From the IMG/VR virus record IMGVR_UViG_3300007770_000005, positions 1 to 64,000 of that record: a stretch of DNA of 64,000 nucleotides. One strand, written 5' to 3'. Positions 63,201 to 64,000 of this stretch are shown in pieces (the first letter of the stretch is position 1; the number at the start of each line of letters is the position of its first letter). Under the pieces are notes generated by a model. It was not told where the DNA came from. It did not search any database and saw nothing but the letters and a program-made list of their open reading frames with translations. Source of the DNA: a virus. The translations under genes and the position numbers were made by a program.

Positions 63201-64000
63201 CGAGTAGCTGACTGTTCCGCTACATCAACCCACTGAATCCGATCCTCTTGGAACTCGTAGTAAATGCCATCGTAGTTCCTCAAATCACGAACGAAGAGGC
63301 CCTCTGTCCGACGGAAATGGACATCAACATCGAACCCCGGCAAGTCCACAAGCGGGTGGTTCATGACGTTGTAGAACGGGGTGGCGGGGATGTTCTCTGT
63401 GAGAATCTTCCCAGTCTCCCCGCCAAAACGCCACACCGAACGGTTGTCTGGGTTGTTGTTCTTCCGAGAAAAGTTCTCCGGGCTTCTATGAAGGCCAAAG
63501 GACATTCCGTTATCTGGAAGCCATAGCTGGTCATGCGCGGCAGAGAGCCGCCAACCAGGAAGCAAGCCCAAAGCAGCGTGGCCCCGAAGGTCATCAACCG
63601 TCAGCTTGGTGTTGAGCCAGCTAATCTCGATAGTTGATTGGGCCTTGATGTAGACCCTTCCCCGCTCCACTCCAACCTCGTAGTCAGTGACGGGAACGCC
63701 GCCCGCTGCTTGGATGGCGTGATCGAGAGAGTCCCGAACCTTATCCGCAGTCTGGGGGCCGACCCCCATATCATTGATCCAATCCACCGTGATGCTGTCA
63801 TTGAGCGCAAAGCGAATACCCTCATCCCCATCGGGAAAGATAAAAGGCTCACGGACCCTCGTCCAAACCACAGGCTCGTTGCTGTAAGTGCAAGGGGTCA
63901 CCTCCGCTTGGATAAAATAGAAGGACTGCCCTATGAAAACCGACCTCTTTATCTGAACCTCGGAAGCTGACACGGCTGAAGCAGGAGCCGAGGTGCTCCA
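54263..64000 (-). CDS. Giant virion structural protein, N terminus beyond the window
   Basis: At least 3,236 residues. An in-frame GTG at 63971-63973 is the first possible start, but it lacks a ribosome binding site and the frame stays open through 64000, so the true start is probably outside the window. The protein is beta-rich, with high Gly, Pro, Asp and Tyr, no signal peptide or membrane segment, and no domain that I can name with confidence. The C terminus ends in a basic helix (RLGRKLVKEKILVKQKKALK). Upstream of the gp25-J-I run, such giant proteins are usually baseplate or tail-associated. About 9.7 kb is spent on it. No frameshift or internal stop is seen in the visible part. Confidence 0.7.
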   Translation of the reverse strand, partial: WSTSAPASAVSASEVQIKRSVFIGQSFYFIQAEVTPCTYSNEPVVWTRVREPFIFPDGDEGIRFALNDSITVDWINDMGVGPQTADKVRDSLDHAIQAAGGVPVTDYEVGVERGRVYIKAQSTIEISWLNTKLTVDDLRGHAALGLLPGWRLSAAHDQLWLPDNGMSFGLHRSPENFSRKNNNPDNRSVWRFGGETGKILTENIPATPFYNVMNHPLVDLPGFDVDVHFRRTEGLFVRDLRNYDGIYYEFQEDRIQWVDVAEQSATRILAPADNLPLAAQYALPDTISSAAMEPVDSGYGLYLKQPSQGFEELVWKEDFLLPGNGGPGLAPLVSVVGVQIASGGAGQFTVASPAFSDNNISNWHDPVQVPEGPPEPGFLLHILTGDAEGIYTITAVDTPTGSLVVTPGFPASAGPLTPSHSYAEWRIYEGQTRDVYDPAVVADVVLDPFNHLLNEPFEIKVLSAIGEVVANEPDYTAVVGKARENNRLVWVRAGLDFSPSTQDQIQYITTGIEIGVIAESGLRVPDTSDPFFLAEDFSIRVEGRAYTTDYPASGDGLLTIGAPLPTPIAGDTVNVVPVIGDIQFGEDTLADNAAAVVYYDQALPEYAPANTALANPSTGALVLSQAATLAWSGDTLYFVEQMVTEGSLDVRMNPIGGSIFFNSPLREGQIVEAHYFQSDMAGVRKEDEDGNYVEVTEKLPLYVQLEECTRVDDSTFTFNPTGRTIADTVDPMVWAGVELQNFGGAVTCTIDNATATIAFQSPVDAADSVRINYGVYEAFGGEMAYDTSLRPVWRPPFMIDKDQSDFTLEGDRRDTLQTGQLMILGPSPFYITGTSYDPQLDVTVVGIWPPTSTAVGTYAPGKDLPTLLTADPVAVVIDPAGAAIPGGGYTGFMMSVDAEYAPADKFATQLIFKGDLRTYTATRHLMELGGYPLLIDNSTLSEDGRYTLVSFATPLPKKMVFGVDAVRISVRPVYGPNPYEFKGISPFIRPEGFALFLLGSTDSSGNELPGKELVAGIHYMIDASTGGVSLMRPEQRALKGGERLLLQYTKQEVVHPVIEDDAVLAPSYKSKHLSMVVPSGENGILGSTFLAKYCFRNPDSFYASTLPVEEYLSEVQGIAVKKVVESGPQTGGPPEAFPGSADIEKQGILGLRSEVQDLFDQDRGARVYLSFYNNIVVALEQIHENIDGRIIGDRDGKFRFFVGRGVRYALPGYEDEITGFLNPRLIWRDLIESWASGLGGAYYTEEDALYLPPTAFPLDPTSLVYPGKTGGIPPDPFGLMLFMELQRSRVKNDMDDILMIRMKTAISFSLFPPFPKIELIAKFEKMWEKNRFSRLYPQRTKAFTRLLPGIGANSEANEPGVYGFARMEDVPGPNPGEVTAQVASTFGRSIGPIANPAIGTIEGIVSVVPNDRYPRARIWAYYPEGDPDLDDAISAAGLTGTTVGSATLVCTPLDFVDFPIDSNTGFPDFAQLATQLEGGLSDLSTGSLELSTPGFEAGQRLRFGIPTGEVFDLFDTSVTYPSLFGLTPPSPIKAPVFVAEVIGGAILILGKQDGTAIAGTSIQKSDEGDFEAKYGDTAFVGSALPMDEASAASDPPGIEDMALSSKAMSAYRMGFDLSVARLKSQYRDLSFPSSEDIFGFPLKEMMGQQPPKPLSCLESEVSFINTSETPLELPCLKGEARDDSGDVQIPYLSTTVTELSALYEVWQSIEFFAEAEAPPGTYPIPAATWMGQVPNQYWGAVYPDEFLISDGSIGEWSDGALGPPNYAGSLYSDTDWMPWTGTTPYVQGTLTGSLRPYDLVFVECPDDGGAGDPQESSGLPAGGQGIITVGAVRGAANLVGSNPYFEPPRFVTASRPALTAPLAVPHRYMAENVFGFNTAWDVGAGAATSGCQVTEVFSAGVYLITFDVSSAWLGNPANRYVLDDGSDTPYPATTGGLQKLIVDSWATWAGLNTCVVTFYNPDPNFAGDPTICKLAFRNPSAFAAYGVWIPGAGALNLIMAGIGWNLDGSFKIMFESNASLLGATLGSPAGPLVNNNYYDFNISVDTYMTTQTSNYFNPPAAPGSNYGSRDAYIRGDRLTFQESLSFATALPVDSRPANNNPTVDMGLNLNVIETQMGKPGSQFASSVNEVQETNDNVRFKFRSRVGPDPNNIVSAGTTYVGTFVGAGVGVGRVRVMPFEWGNQSIVDQVVPATARIENILLSAAPSSDLSTDDPTGAGNYQICLGEGSFYDYEHDFTDAAYQGARSYILNTGASILAGSVGEVQSGDIVVVPGVWDSGTNRLFGCTRSGTYVVRYAFEPDNAAGTPSLRGLSKGVYAGQEGWLELPFPTVLKWDHDSAGSTFTITVKGALPSVYYSPTGHAFPASGQLYLVLKSAYSVLLPAGYEIDKDCVYKVQYTGVFTDADGNSEFHLQYGVLNPPENAQGDMLDPLSPTNSWDMFEDVLAVGQKLSGMQYLPIGSFGTYTDSHGVVRSLPDNNFQGAPADKHGANVCAGFRWISMRNTNNLPDPANVSPENTGRVVLWDSDLSEIVHTGAIVDTVLGVRVPVPVDPATFQADLKAPVLWRNEAADNEIEGVATYIDISHIQNNAVDPQWNEIQFDLTGALVVDPAAVYTYDHNLTCVLPGLFFWTGDDLADDGEDHKGFSGVAGLILEPSFPRTAKSLLQSFPHVVDADHTITDYENIGPRNSSDFTSAFMPSERASFFVRRIRRWHEIQDRVVADIDRLKLVYEIRRGAVSSYDAATRTYTADTSVWADGTATNVGDFNDPAVNIHPGDMLRVIDSDGSLLETVEIDRVLTSNSLILKYPGMSGGDAAPDIGSYFEVYLQQAPVPHEQSNEQLLEYLTDEVVYEREVVYNPADVNTTGGFVDRENTLRDSDVSGAGAWEALGVQKGDYLIIDPAGQDPLRRTSLYDPAEYAKRPMGDTSIEERLDGSWMQGGPAILDDNRGFYRVLGDEDSTTGRLQVDGTCRFAGGGDDSSSDVIFGSDPPANGYVVLPQVKGSIGEPGPVPGEEGQQMLRHTSYVEDPADPSFAKRPYDFPGGVYNRYNSIAPFGYKIIRPSPVFSDEAAELVLFMRERMLSWIEEIHEWWDNYRGGSYYVFQRDEHIDDLGTPGDTSDGVGLIYNALYKSLTGLTEYQPFASNQDCLSLLDRRFWIMDMRLDSEPTGGPDFYASFSTGEGRPVLPDLLDDVLSNDDDFRGIRYSWIQFRADWGDGSIQIADRAERRLGRKLVKEKILVKQKKALKNK

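Noticed and set aside
1-64000. tRNA genes, insertion sequences, attachment sites
   Set aside because: None seen; nearly every base is inside a gene and gaps are too short, but I could not run a covariance search.

Overview
This 64 kb window reads as part of a large, GC-rich tailed dsDNA bacteriophage genome with a contractile (myovirus-type) tail. The support is a DnaB-type replicative helicase, an SNF2 helicase, a gp25-like / J-like / I-like baseplate block in the usual order, and a long run of very large fibre and beta-helix proteins. Genes are packed tightly, with 1-8 bp overlaps. Nearly everything is on the minus strand, so transcription there runs from high to low coordinates. I saw no tRNA, rRNA, CRISPR array or transposase. 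The host cannot be named from the sequence.

Layout, high to low coordinate (the direction of minus-strand transcription). From 64000 to 44344 lies the baseplate block: a 3,236+ residue structural protein running off the right edge, a small coiled-coil protein, a 913-residue protein with hydrophobic amphipathic helices, an unknown protein, a gp25-like wedge protein, a Baseplate_J-like protein and a protein in the P2 gpI position. From 42881 to 24444 lies a fibre block. It contains proteins with PKD-like heads, pectin-lyase-type beta-helices, the repeated VLQTDG-type fibre motif and a recurring C-terminal tip domain, plus a holin-like membrane protein and a structural protein of the 'GTG...SLNAEI' type. 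From 23451 to 6311 lies a second fibre or decoration block. It contains two large paralogous-headed proteins, a 1,989-residue beta-helix protein, a SAM methyltransferase and small proteins. From 5694 to 1 lies a replication/DNA block: a protein with a peptidoglycan-binding-like motif, an unknown, an SNF2 helicase, a probable helicase loader, the DnaB-like helicase, and the 5' part of a DNA methylase gene cut by the left edge.

Four plus-strand transcription units interrupt this: a WGR-domain gene (5794-6306), a 294-residue gene (23563-24447), a four-gene island with an HNH nuclease (42995-44347), and a unit with no credible ORF (about 25225-25461). Each starts just downstream of the same bipartite element, GGGGGTTCC, 16 bases, then CGTA, at identical spacing. 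I did not see the element elsewhere. I interpret it as a phage-specific promoter class. The unit without an ORF, which ends at a strong bidirectional terminator, is the best candidate for an undescribed element: a phage small RNA of about 240 nt.
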